Source: AP-16 sp036395835 (GTDB lineage Bacteria > Pseudomonadota > Alphaproteobacteria > Rhizobiales > Xanthobacteraceae). From it: DNA of 22,167 bases. Where the stretch lies: contig DASWCW010000030.1 in the NCBI GenBank assembly GCA_036395835.1, positions 1 through 22,167 of the forward strand, read 5' to 3'. The notes beneath the pieces are model-generated. The model saw only the letters and a program-made list of their open reading frames with translations. It was not told the origin of the DNA and ran no database searches. Position numbers and translations under genes: made by a program. Shown here piece after piece: positions 6,786 through 14,754 of this stretch. Position 1 is the first letter of the stretch. Every line of letters starts with the position of its first letter.

Positions 6786-8432
6786 ATGACCGCGCCCGTT
6801 CGCCTCGATACCAGCGATGTCTTCAACCAGTCGCCGCCCTACGAGGACGTCGACCTCTATGGCCAGGATCGACCGCTCCGGGAGGCCGTCGCCGCGAACG
6901 ATGGCGGCAGCGATGCCGCGGCACTCGCGGCCTTCGGCAAGCGCTGGGGCTCGGCGGAGATGTTCGAAGACGCCCGGCTCGCCAACGAGAACCTTCCCAA
7001 GCTCAGGACCTTCGACCCCAAGGGCTTTCGTCGCGACGTGGTCGAATTCCACCCGGCCTACCATCGCTTCATGGCGGAAAGCATGGCCGAGGGCATCCAT
7101 TGCTCGATGTGGCGGCTCGATGGAAGCCATGCCGAGGGCGAAGTGCCCCGCGCCGCCCGTTTCTACATGTCCAATCAGATCGAGGCGGGACACAACTGCC
7201 CGATCACCATGACGCGCGCCTGCGTGGCGGCGCTTGCGGCCGAGCCTGCGGTGCTCAACCGCCTGCTCCCGAAGATCCTGTCCCGCACCTACGACAAGAG
7301 CTTTCGGCCGTGGTGGGAGAAAACCGGCATCACGCTCGGCATGGGCATGACGGAAAAGCAGGGCGGCACCGACGTGCGGGCGAATACGACCCGGGCGGTG
7401 CCGGCCGGAGACGGTTACGCCATCACCGGCCATAAATGGTTCTTTTCGGCGCCGATGTGCGATGCGTTCCTGGTGCTGGCACAGGCGCCCGACGGACTGA
7501 CCTGCTTTCTGGTGCCGCGATTTCGTCCCGACGGCGCCGTCAACGCCCTGCAATTGCAGCGGCTCAAGGACAAGCTCGGAAATCGCTCGAACGCCTCCTC
7601 CGAAGTGGAATTCGTCGAGGCCTTCGGCTGGCGGGTCGGCGAGGAGGGCAGGGGGGTGCGGACCATCATCGAGATGGTGCAGCTCACCCGGCTCGATTGC
7701 GCCATTGCGTCCGCCGGCTTCATGCGCGTGGCGCTCGCCCAGGCCGTGCACCATACCCGCTATCGCCGGGTGTTCCAGCGCAAGCTGGCGGATCAACCGA
7801 TGATGCGGACCGTGCTGGCGGACCTCGCGCTCCAGGTCGAGGCTACGGTGGCGCTCGTCATGCGGCTTTGTCGCGCCGTCGACCGCGCCGGCGTCGATCC
7901 GCTCGAAGCCGCGCGCGCGCGCCTGCTCATTCCCGCCGCCAAATATCTGGTGTGCAAGGCCGCCCCCGGGTTCATCTACGAGGCGCTGGAGTGCCTCGGC
8001 GGCAACGGGTACGTCGAGGAGGGCATGACGGCGCGGCTCTATCGCGAGGCGCCGCTCAATGCGATCTGGGAAGGGTCGGGCAACGTCATGTGCCTCGACG
8101 TGTTGCGTGCGCTCAGCCGGGACGGCGAGGCGGCCCGCAACGTCATCGCCGATCTCATGCAGGCTGCCACAGATCTGCCGGGAGCGCGCGATGCGGCAAC
8201 CTTCGTGATGAAGACATTGCGCAGTGCCGAGGCGGAGGCGAGTGCCCGCGGCGCGGTGGAGCGGCTCGCTCAGCTCGCAGCCGTCGCCGCGCTCAATGAA
8301 TGGGCGCCCGCCACTGCCGAAACGTTCGCACGGACGCGCTTGGCGGAGCCGAACGGCGCGACCTACGGGACGGCTCGTCTCGCCGGCCAGGAGGTGGCGC
8401 GGCTGTTGGATCGGGCGCTGCCGGCGGATTGA
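6786..8432 (+). CDS. aidB: AidB-like acyl-CoA dehydrogenase family protein
   Basis: A 548-residue flavoprotein of the acyl-CoA dehydrogenase superfamily. It is close to E. coli AidB (541 residues) in length and in signature segments: the N-terminal DVFNQSPPYEDVDLY, the FAD/substrate loop MGMTEKQGGTDVRANTT, the middle domain GYAITGHKWFFSAP, and the C-terminal ECLGGNGYVEEG and NAIWEGSGNVMCLDVLRAL. AidB is induced by alkylating agents in enterobacteria and binds FAD and DNA; its real substrate is unsettled. An Ada box cannot be judged here. The ATG at 6786 follows AAGGAAAG; a possible start at 6732 lacks family support. It is divergent from pyrB and ends 14 nt from the convergent ruvX stop. Other acyl-CoA dehydrogenase roles (isovaleryl-CoA-like) are less likely. 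Confidence 0.88.
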   Translation: MTAPVRLDTSDVFNQSPPYEDVDLYGQDRPLREAVAANDGGSDAAALAAFGKRWGSAEMFEDARLANENLPKLRTFDPKGFRRDVVEFHPAYHRFMAESMAEGIHCSMWRLDGSHAEGEVPRAARFYMSNQIEAGHNCPITMTRACVAALAAEPAVLNRLLPKILSRTYDKSFRPWWEKTGITLGMGMTEKQGGTDVRANTTRAVPAGDGYAITGHKWFFSAPMCDAFLVLAQAPDGLTCFLVPRFRPDGAVNALQLQRLKDKLGNRSNASSEVEFVEAFGWRVGEEGRGVRTIIEMVQLTRLDCAIASAGFMRVALAQAVHHTRYRRVFQRKLADQPMMRTVLADLALQVEATVALVMRLCRAVDRAGVDPLEAARARLLIPAAKYLVCKAAPGFIYEALECLGGNGYVEEGMTARLYREAPLNAIWEGSGNVMCLDVLRALSRDGEAARNVIADLMQAATDLPGARDAATFVMKTLRSAEAEASARGAVERLAQLAAVAALNEWAPATAETFARTRLAEPNGATYGTARLAGQEVARLLDRALPAD

Positions 8433-8446
8433 CGCGAGCCGAGCGG

Positions 8447-8935
8447 TCAGCCGCCGGCGTCGCGCTGCCATCGCGCCAGACGGTCCAACGCCCCCTGGAG
8501 AATATAGGCCGCGGCATGTTGGTCGATTACAGCCGCGCGTTTGGCTCGGCTGGTGTCCGCGGCGATCAGCGCGCGCTCGACCGCGGCAGTCGACCAGCGC
8601 TCGTCCCACAATGCGATCGGCAACTCGGTCTCTCGAGCGAAATTGCGGGCAAACGCCCGCGTCGACTGGGCGCGCGGGCCTTCGGAGCCATCCATATTGA
8701 TGGGCAGCCCCAGCACGAAACCGACGGCCTGACGCGCTTTGGCAAGATCGAGCAGCCGGGCGGCATCGACCCGAAAGCCCTTGCGCGAAATGGTCTCGAT
8801 GCCGACGGCAAGGCGCCGGTCGGCGTCGCAAACCGCGACCCCGATGGTCTTGGTTCCGAGATCGAGGCCGACCAGAACGCCCCGGTGCGGCAGGTGGGAC
8901 GCGATTTCGGCGAGCGGCAAAACAAGGGCGGGCAT
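8447..8935 (-). CDS. ruvX: Putative pre-16S rRNA nuclease / Holliday junction resolvase-like RuvX (YqgF)
   Basis: A 162-residue RNase H-fold nuclease; the family processes the 5' end of 16S rRNA and was first described as a Holliday junction resolvase. Motifs: GLDLGTKTIGVAV with the catalytic D25, VLGLPINMDGSEGPRAQ (74-90), DERWSTAAVERAL (111-123) and IDQHAAAYILQGAL with D138. The start at 8935 gives the common alphaproteobacterial N-terminus MPALVLPLAEIASHLP. An alternative ATG at 8959 would add eight residues. No clear Shine-Dalgarno is seen. It is divergent from gatC across about 160 nt, a pairing I associate with Bradyrhizobium relatives. Confidence 0.93.
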   Translation of the reverse strand: MPALVLPLAEIASHLPHRGVLVGLDLGTKTIGVAVCDADRRLAVGIETISRKGFRVDAARLLDLAKARQAVGFVLGLPINMDGSEGPRAQSTRAFARNFARETELPIALWDERWSTAAVERALIAADTSRAKRAAVIDQHAAAYILQGALDRLARWQRDAGG

Positions 8936-9094
8936 ATGCGGCGGTTTAGCATGGGGCATGGTGCGCCGTGCAGGCGAAAGCCTCCTGCCGGGAGTTTGCG
9001 TTTTCAGCCGGGCGGCGTTCCATTGCCGGACGAAACGCGTGTCTGCTATAGGGCGTCGCCGCATTCACATTCGGTCCGCTCGGAAAGAACCACC

Positions 9095-9382
9095 ATGTCC
9101 GTTGACGCCGCGACCGTGCGTCGCATCGCGCATCTCGCCCGCATCGCCGTCGCCGACGAAGAGGTCGAGCACTTGCAGACCGAGCTCAACGCGATCCTCG
9201 CCTTCGTCGAGCAGCTTTCCGAAGTGGACGTGATCGGCGTGGAACCCATGACCTCGGTCACGCCCATGGCGATGAAAAAGCGCGCCGACGTGGTGACCGA
9301 GGGCGGAGATCCCGCGAGCATTCTTCAGAACGCGCCGGCGAGCGAGGATCAGCTCTTCCTCGTCCCCAAAGTGGTGGAATGA
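9095..9382 (+). CDS. gatC: Asp-tRNA(Asn)/Glu-tRNA(Gln) amidotransferase subunit C
   Basis: GatC is the small wrapping subunit that stabilises GatA-GatB in the enzyme that turns Glu-tRNA(Gln) or Asp-tRNA(Asn) into the correct amide form. The 95-residue length is typical. Family features: MSVDAATVRRIAHLARIAV, the helix ending LNAILAFVEQLSEVDV, the loop VEPMTSVTPMAMKKRADVV, and the tail APASEDQLFLVPKVVE. GGAAAG precedes the ATG by about eight bases. The frame is open far upstream, but only the ATG at 9095 gives a GatC N-terminus. First gene of a gatC-gatA-unknown-gatB run. Confidence 0.97.
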   Translation: MSVDAATVRRIAHLARIAVADEEVEHLQTELNAILAFVEQLSEVDVIGVEPMTSVTPMAMKKRADVVTEGGDPASILQNAPASEDQLFLVPKVVE

Positions 9383-9402
9383 GGTGCCCTGCGTCTTCCT
9401 CC

Positions 9403-9434
9403 ATCCTCGGGCGAGCGGAGCGAGACCCGAGGAT
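9403..9434 (+). repeat. REP-like palindrome in the gatC-gatA gap
   Basis: ATCCTCGGG (9403-9411) and CCCGAGGAT (9426-9434) are exact reverse complements around a 14-nt loop with the near-repeat CGAGCGGAGCGAGA. Very similar palindromes are, as I recall, scattered between genes in Bradyrhizobium-type genomes. Only one copy is seen in this window. It has no T-tract, so it is not a simple terminator; it may modulate the gatC-gatA mRNA. Confidence 0.6.
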
Positions 9435-9490
9435 CTCGGTCGTCACGCATCAACGACCGATGCGAGCCACATGACCGAACCGATTGCAGC

Positions 9491-10963
9491 ATGACCGATC
9501 TCACCACCCTCACGATCGCCGAGGCACGCGCGGCGCTGGCGAACAAGGAATTCACCGCAGTCGAGCTTGCCGATGCCCACCTTTTGGCAATCGCGCGCGC
9601 GCGCTCTCTCAACGCCTTCGTGGTGGAGACCGCGGACAAGGCCCGCACCATGGCGGCGACGGCGGACGCGCGTATCGCAAGGGGCGACGCACGGCCGCTG
9701 GAAGGGATTCCCATTGCGGTCAAAGACATGTTCTGCACGGCAGGAGTTGCGACCAGTGCCTGCAGCCACATCCTCGATCGGTTCGTGCCGGCCTACGAGT
9801 CCACCGTCACGGCCAATCTCTGGCGCGACGGGGCGGTTCTGATCGGCAAGACCAATAACGACGAGTTCGCGATGGGCTCGTCGAATGAGACGTCCCACCG
9901 CGGGCCGGTGATCTCGCCCTGGCGGCGCAGGGCCAACACCCAGCTCGTGCCGGGCGGCTCCTCCGGCGGATCGGCCGCCGCGGTCGCCGCCTGCCTTGCG
10001 CCCGGTGCGATCGGCACCGACACGGGGGGCTCGATCCGCCAGCCGGCGGCATTCACCGGCATCGTCGGATTGAAACCCACCTACGGTCGCTGCTCGCGCT
10101 GGGGCATCGTGGCGTTCGCGTCCTCGCTCGATCAGGCCGGCCCGCTCGCGCGCAGCGTGCGCGATGCCGCGATGCTGCTGACCTCGATGGCAGGCGCGGA
10201 TGCCAAGGACACGACCTCGGTCGAGCGGCCGGTCCCCGATTACGAGAAGGCGATCGGCCGTTCCGTCCGCGGCATGCGCATCGGCATTCCCAAGGAGTAT
10301 CGGGTGGACGGCATGCCGGCGGAGATCGAGGCGCTGTGGGCCAAGGGTGCCGATTGGCTCAAAGCGGCCGGCGCTGAGATTGTCGAAGTATCCCTCCCGC
10401 ATACGAAATACGCGCTGCCGGCCTATTATATTGTCGCGCCGGCGGAAGCCTCCTCGAACCTTGCCCGCTATGACGGCGTTCGCTACGGGCTGCGCGTTCC
10501 CGGAACGGACGTGACGGAGATGTACGAGAGGACGCGCGCGGCGGGATTCGGCAAGGAAGTGCGCAGGCGCGTCATGATCGGCACCTATGTGCTTTCCGCC
10601 GGCTATTACGATGCCTATTATCTGCGGGCGCAGAAGGTCCGCACCCTGATCAAGCGAGATTTCGAGACCAATTTCGATGCCGGGATCCAGGCGATGCTGA
10701 CCCCGACGACGCCCTCCGCCGCATTCGGCGTCGGCGAGAAATCCTCCGGCGATCCGATCGAGATGTATTTGAACGACGTGTTCACCGTCACCGTGAACAT
10801 GGCGGGCCTGCCCGGCATCTCGGTTCCGGCAGGGATCGACCGCGACGGGCTTCCGCTCGGGCTGCAGCTGATCGGCCGGCCGTTCGACGAAGAGAGCCTG
10901 TTTGCGCTCGGGCATGTGATCGAGCAGGCGGCGGGACGGTTCTCGCCGGAGCGATGGTGGTAA
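9491..10963 (+). CDS. gatA: Asp-tRNA(Asn)/Glu-tRNA(Gln) amidotransferase subunit A
   Basis: GatA is the glutaminase of the transamidosome, releasing ammonia that reaches GatB through a tunnel. This 490-residue amidase-signature protein has the Ser-cisSer-Lys triad: K78 (PIAVKDMF), S157 in PGGSSGGSAAAVAA and nucleophile S181 in GTDTGGSIRQPA. The C-terminal part GLPGISVPAG and LPLGLQLIGRPFDE is also typical, as is the length. It lies 108 nt after gatC, with a palindrome and a seven-codon open frame between them. No good ribosome binding site precedes its ATG; the mini-frame stop overlaps the start (ATGA). Confidence 0.98.
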   Translation: MTDLTTLTIAEARAALANKEFTAVELADAHLLAIARARSLNAFVVETADKARTMAATADARIARGDARPLEGIPIAVKDMFCTAGVATSACSHILDRFVPAYESTVTANLWRDGAVLIGKTNNDEFAMGSSNETSHRGPVISPWRRRANTQLVPGGSSGGSAAAVAACLAPGAIGTDTGGSIRQPAAFTGIVGLKPTYGRCSRWGIVAFASSLDQAGPLARSVRDAAMLLTSMAGADAKDTTSVERPVPDYEKAIGRSVRGMRIGIPKEYRVDGMPAEIEALWAKGADWLKAAGAEIVEVSLPHTKYALPAYYIVAPAEASSNLARYDGVRYGLRVPGTDVTEMYERTRAAGFGKEVRRRVMIGTYVLSAGYYDAYYLRAQKVRTLIKRDFETNFDAGIQAMLTPTTPSAAFGVGEKSSGDPIEMYLNDVFTVTVNMAGLPGISVPAGIDRDGLPLGLQLIGRPFDEESLFALGHVIEQAAGRFSPERWW

Positions 10964-11022
10964 ATTGCCGGCTTGCCGCCTCTCATAGGCACGCAGCCAG
11001 AACTCACAAAGGGATTCAGTTC

Positions 11023-11346
11023 GTGACGCTTGCCGAATTCAAAAGCACGCTGTCCGGATCCGCCCCGCCGCCGCTTGGAGCGGCCGCGCTCGAAGCGCTG
11101 TGGTGGGCCGCGAAGGGCGACTGGAACCGCGCGCATGGGCTCGCGCAGGACGACCCGAGCCGGGAAGCTGCCTGGGTGCATGCCTACCTGCATCGGGTCG
11201 AGGGCGATCTCGGCAACGCCGGTTACTGGTACCGAAAGGCGGGACGTCCGGCGACGTCCGACCCGCTCGACATGGAATGGGAAGCGATCGTGACGGCATT
11301 GTTGCCGGCAGCAAAGTCGACGAGAACGGGACGAGGCGGCCAATGA
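11023..11346 (+). CDS. Small helical (TPR-like) protein between gatA and gatB
   Basis: A 107-residue protein of unknown function. I start it at a GTG at 11023, which follows AAAGGGA and gives the N-terminus (M)TLAEFKSTLSG; a start at 10954 would run from inside gatA. It is rich in tryptophan and alanine. It contains two helix-turn-helix stretches like a single TPR/Sel1 pair: ALEALWWAAKGDWNRAHGLA (residues 23-42) and AAWVHAYLHRVEGDLGNAGY (49-68). Its stop overlaps the gatB start by ATGA, so gatB translation is probably coupled to it. As I recall, a similar gene sits at this place in Bradyrhizobium relatives, which suggests a link to the amidotransferase, but no role is known to me. Confidence 0.85.
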   Translation: MTLAEFKSTLSGSAPPPLGAAALEALWWAAKGDWNRAHGLAQDDPSREAAWVHAYLHRVEGDLGNAGYWYRKAGRPATSDPLDMEWEAIVTALLPAAKSTRTGRGGQ

Positions 11347-12812
11347 GTGTCGCGGAAAGACCCAACAAGCTGCTCAAGGGCGCGACCGGCGATTGGGAAG
11401 TCGTCGTCGGCATGGAGGTGCACGCGCAGGTCACCTCGAAGGCCAAGCTGTTCTCCGGGGCCTCGACCGCGTTCGGCAATCCGCCGAATTCCCAGGTCTC
11501 GCTCGTCGATGCCGCCATGCCCGGCATGCTCCCGGTCATCAACGAGGAGTGCGTTCGCCAGGCGATCCGCACCGGCCTCGGGCTGAAAGCGCGGATCCAC
11601 CTCAAGTCGGTCTTCGACCGCAAGAACTATTTTTATCCCGATCTGCCGCAGGGCTACCAGATCAGCCAATACAAGTCCCCGCTGGTCGGCGAGGGCGAAG
11701 TGACCGTCGACATGCCCGATGGCGAAGCCGTCAAGGTCGGCATCGAGCGGCTGCACCTCGAGCAGGATGCGGGGAAATCGCTGCACGAGCAGCATGCCAC
11801 GATGTCGCTCGTCGATCTCAACCGCTGCGGCGTCGGGCTCATGGAGATCGTCTCGAAGCCGGACCTGCGTTCGGCCGAAGAGGCGCGCGCCTATCTCGCC
11901 AAGCTGCGCGCGATCCTGCGTTATCTTGGAACCTGCGACGGCGACATGGAGAAGGGCAGCCTGCGCGCCGACGTGAACGTATCGGTGCGGCGGCAGGGCG
12001 AGCCGCTCGGCACGCGGTGCGAAATCAAGAACGTCAACTCGATCCGCTTCATCGGCCAGGCGATCGAATATGAGGCGCGCCGGCAGATCGGAATTCTCGA
12101 GGATGGCGGCAGGATCGAGCAGGAGACGCGGCTGTTCGATCCCGGCAAAGGCGAGACGCGCTCGATGCGCAACAAGGAGGAAGCCCACGATTACCGCTAT
12201 TTCCCCGACCCCGACCTGCTGCCGCTCGAGCTCACCGCCGAATACGTCGAGGCGCTCGCGGGCGACCTGCCGGAACTCCCCGACGAGAAGAAAGCGCGCT
12301 TCATCCGCGACTACGGACTGTCGCCCTACGATGCCGCAGTGCTGGTCGGCGAGCGAACAACGGCGGATTTCTACGAAGCGGTCGCCAAGGGCCGGGATGC
12401 CAAGACTGCCGCGAACTGGGTGATCAACGAGCTGTTCGGGCGGCTCAACAAGGAAGGCAAGGGGATCGAGCAGTCTCCGATCTCGGCCGACCAGCTCGGC
12501 GACATTCTCGACCTCATCGCGGCGCGGGTGATCTCCGGAAAGATTGCCAAGGACTTGTTCGAGATCGTCTGGAGTGAAGGCGGCGATCCGTGGAACATCG
12601 TCGAGACGCGCGGCCTGAAGCAGGTCACGGACGTGAGTGCGATCGAGAAGATCATCGACGAGATCATCGCCGCGAACCCCGACAAGGTTGCGCAGGCAAA
12701 GGCCAAGCCGACGCTGATCGGTTGGTTCGTCGGCCAGGTGATGCGAGCGTCGGCGGGAAAGGCCAATCCCCAGGCCGTCAACGAGCTGCTCAAGCGCAAG
12801 CTCGGCATCTGA
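11343..12812 (+). CDS. gatB: Asp-tRNA(Asn)/Glu-tRNA(Gln) amidotransferase subunit B
   Basis: GatB binds the misacylated tRNA, activates the acyl group with ATP and transfers ammonia to it. The 489-residue protein has the PET112/GatB N-terminal domain (VVVGMEVHAQVTSKAKLFSGAS, quoted in part; DRKNYFYPDLPQGYQISQY; CEIKNVNSIRFI; EAHDYRYFPDPDLLPL). It also has a C-terminal YqeY-like tRNA-binding tail ending ANPQAVNELLKRKLGI. Its ATG overlaps the stop of the preceding small gene, giving translational coupling. An intrinsic terminator lies 150 nt downstream. Confidence 0.98.
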   Translation: MSVAERPNKLLKGATGDWEVVVGMEVHAQVTSKAKLFSGASTAFGNPPNSQVSLVDAAMPGMLPVINEECVRQAIRTGLGLKARIHLKSVFDRKNYFYPDLPQGYQISQYKSPLVGEGEVTVDMPDGEAVKVGIERLHLEQDAGKSLHEQHATMSLVDLNRCGVGLMEIVSKPDLRSAEEARAYLAKLRAILRYLGTCDGDMEKGSLRADVNVSVRRQGEPLGTRCEIKNVNSIRFIGQAIEYEARRQIGILEDGGRIEQETRLFDPGKGETRSMRNKEEAHDYRYFPDPDLLPLELTAEYVEALAGDLPELPDEKKARFIRDYGLSPYDAAVLVGERTTADFYEAVAKGRDAKTAANWVINELFGRLNKEGKGIEQSPISADQLGDILDLIAARVISGKIAKDLFEIVWSEGGDPWNIVETRGLKQVTDVSAIEKIIDEIIAANPDKVAQAKAKPTLIGWFVGQVMRASAGKANPQAVNELLKRKLGI

Positions 12813-12961
12813 GCGCCGTCGGTCGGCGGTCCAAGCCGCCGTCCGCAAGCGCTGCGCGCCGATGATCGGCGCCGTGCGGCGGCGCGAATGCCGGCGCTCA
12901 TGGGCTGCGCTCGGGTTCGTGCGGGAAGCGAATCGGTCCGCGATTCGGCGCTCTCGGTCGG

Positions 12962-13011
12962 AATTTTCGCTTCCGCGCGGCTCGCGGACGGCTCGGAGCG
13001 AAAATTTTTTT
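12962..13011 (+). terminator. Intrinsic terminator downstream of gatB
   Basis: AATTTTCGCTTCCG (12962-12975) pairs with CGGAGCGAAAATT (12994-13006) with one bulged T, and the transcript ends in seven Ts (13005-13011). This is a strong plus-strand terminator 150 nt after the gatB stop and probably closes the gatCAB transcript. Confidence 0.75.
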
Positions 13012-13310
13012 GGGGGCAAGGAATCCTCCGAGGACGGCGCCCGCGGGTTGCCGCGAGATGCTTGCGGATGCGCGCCAGCTTTTCGGGCACATCGGATGCA
13101 CATCGGCGCGCATGCGAGAAATCCTTGTGCCGCAGGGGTTTTCGTGTGCCGACGAAATTTCCGGGCGCGTGATCCGCGCGCACGAACGCAAGGGATCGTT
13201 GCGGGTGTCGAGCTCGGAGACGGTTCGCACGGCGAGGATGGCGGACGTTCGGGCCGTCCACCATTCGTTAAGCGGAGTCGCTGTTTTTTCCGTTGTGCTG
13301 TAGTAATCGG

Positions 13311-13341
13311 AGTGCAGTGCATGTCGATTCGCGACTGCACT
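13311..13341. promoter_or_regulatory. Perfect inverted repeat upstream of the small basic gene
   Basis: AGTGCAGT (13311-13318) and ACTGCACT (13334-13341) are exact reverse complements with a 15-nt spacer, 39 nt upstream of the ATG at 13380. It could be an operator for a dimeric regulator or an mRNA hairpin in the leader. No known regulator site is recognised. Confidence 0.4.
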
Positions 13342-13379
13342 GTTCCGAAGATCGCCATCTCTATGGCTAGGAGGGCAGT

Positions 13380-13469
13380 ATGGCGAAGAGAGCCAAATCG
13401 AAGACGAAGTCCGCGGCGAAAAAGACTGCGAAGAAGACGAAGCGCAAAACGACGCGCAGAAAGAAGTAG
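13380..13469 (+). CDS. 29-residue lysine/arginine-rich peptide (histone-tail-like)
   Basis: A tiny gene encoding 29 residues that begin MAKRAKSKTK and end KTTRRKK. Sixteen of 29 residues are basic (12 Lys, 4 Arg); the rest are Ala, Thr, Ser and the start Met, with no acidic, aromatic or aliphatic branched residue. GGAGGG (13370-13375) lies four bases before the ATG, one of the better ribosome binding sites in the window, and argues that it is translated. The composition recalls the basic tails of histone H1-like or HU-like bacterial proteins and suggests nucleic-acid binding. No globular part is present, so this is either a free peptide or the remnant of a larger protein. An inverted repeat upstream and a hairpin downstream frame it as its own transcription unit. 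Confidence 0.6.
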   Translation: MAKRAKSKTKSAAKKTAKKTKRKTTRRKK

Positions 13470-14043
13470 TCTTCGCCGCGTCCACGCGATCGGCTTGCAA
13501 AGTTGCCGCGCGTGGCGTCGCATCTGTCGGCGGGCTCCCATGCCAGCATGCGCAACGCTGCTGCGGGACCCGCCGACAAGTCGACGACGGAGGGCGTCGG
13601 CGATATCCAGGTTCAACCTTCACCGCGTCGGCGTTGGGCTCCGGCCCATGGTCGGCTCCTCTAGTGAAGATGAGTACGGCAGGCACCGTGCTCGGCCGTC
13701 GGCAGAATCCTTGCCGGTCGGCATTGCATCCCAACGATATCGCCGGCGCCCCTCGGCTGTGCCCCGAAGGCGGTTCTTGCAGACATTCGATCAAATCCGC
13801 CTGTCCTGGCCATTGCGCCAGCTCGAATATCCTCGAACGCTTTTGTTCGCGCCGTAAAATTTCCGAGCTTGCAGTTCCGATCCGAAGTGCGGACCGGTCC
13901 CGTCTCCGATCCACGGACAATCCGCAACCGAACCGTGCGCGCGCCGCATGGCATGGAGTGGTCGTTTCTATTGCGGCAAGGGCACAGGCAGCCTACCTGA
14001 AGCTGCGGCCGCAAAGTCTCGGCCGTTCGCTCAGGGGTGATGC
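13470..14043. other. Intergenic stretch with a long hairpin (13525-13578)
   Basis: A 574-nt stretch without a convincing gene. It contains a long stem: TGTCGGCGGG (13525-13534) pairs with CCCGCCGACA (13569-13578), and the stem goes on past a single bulged C with TCCC (13536-13539) and GGGA (13565-13568). The hairpin begins 56 nt after the 29-residue gene. It lacks a T-tract, so if it ends that mRNA it is not a classical intrinsic terminator. The rest, up to the glutathione transferase start, shows nothing I can name. Confidence 0.45.
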
Positions 14044-14754
14044 ATGGCACAAGCTCAATCGAAGCCGATCGCGCTGTACTATTGGCCGACGCCGAACGGC
14101 TGGAAAATCTCGATCATGCTCGAGGAGTGCAGGCTCCCCTATGTCATGCATCCGGTCAATATCGGCAAGGGCGACCAGTTCAAGCCGGAATTTCTGGCGA
14201 TCTCGCCGAACAATCGAATGCCGGCGATCGTCGATCCGGAAGGTCCCGGTGGAAAGCCGATTTCGGTTTTCGAGTCCGGCGCGATTTTGCAATACCTCGG
14301 GCGCAAGACCGGAAAATTCTATCCCGCCGACGAGCGCGCCCGCGTCGCCGTCGACGAATGGCTGTTCTGGCAAGTCGGCAACCTCGGTCCGATGGCAGGG
14401 CAGGCCCATCATTTCCGCATCTATGCGCCGGAGAAAATTCCGTATGCCATCGATCGCTATACCAACGAGTGCAATCGGCTCTATGGGGTGATGAACAAGC
14501 GGCTTTCGCGGCATCCCTATCTGGCCGGCGAGCAATATACGATCGCCGATATGGCCGCCGTCGGCTGGACGACGCGATGGGAGCGGCAGGGCCAGGATCC
14601 CGGTCAGTTCCCCCATGTGCAGCGCTGGCTCGAAACGCTGCAAGCGCGCCCGGCGGTTCAAAAGGGTCTGGCGATCGCGGTCGAGGATGCCAAGGAGGTC
14701 GACATGAAAGATCCGAAGGTCTGGAACCTGTTGTTCAATCAACGAGCGCGATGA
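14044..14754 (+). CDS. Glutathione S-transferase family protein (YfcG-like)
   Basis: A 236-residue cytosolic protein with a thioredoxin-like N-terminal domain and an all-helical C-terminal domain. Signatures are those of the YfcG/Nu-class group: YYWPTPNGWKISIMLEE with the TPNG turn (16-19), GKGDQFKPEFLAISPNNRMP (41-60) ending in the cis-proline, and the glutathione-binding E77-S78 in FESGAILQYLG. The C-terminal motif is YTIADMAAVGW. E. coli YfcG acts as a glutathione-dependent disulfide reductase; the same is inferred here. The segment CAGGGGTG upstream of the ATG can serve as ribosome binding site. It stands alone between two gaps. Confidence 0.9.
   Translation: MAQAQSKPIALYYWPTPNGWKISIMLEECRLPYVMHPVNIGKGDQFKPEFLAISPNNRMPAIVDPEGPGGKPISVFESGAILQYLGRKTGKFYPADERARVAVDEWLFWQVGNLGPMAGQAHHFRIYAPEKIPYAIDRYTNECNRLYGVMNKRLSRHPYLAGEQYTIADMAAVGWTTRWERQGQDPGQFPHVQRWLETLQARPAVQKGLAIAVEDAKEVDMKDPKVWNLLFNQRAR

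Larger units (their letters stand above)
12813..13379. other. Intergenic stretch after gatB
   Basis: A 567-nt stretch with no gene that I can support. It contains the gatB-side terminator (12962-13011), a small 7-bp hairpin CGAATCG/CGATTCG at 12929-12947, and a tandem CACATCGG repeat near 13090. Its right end holds the leader of the 29-residue gene, with an inverted repeat (13311-13341). Long open frames cross it on both strands, but their composition looks like chance reading of GC-rich DNA. Confidence 0.5.

Noticed and set aside
12862..13920. Long open frames on both strands across the gap after gatB
   Set aside because: They cross a strong terminator and overlap each other; low-complexity Arg/Ser/Pro content and no ribosome binding sites.
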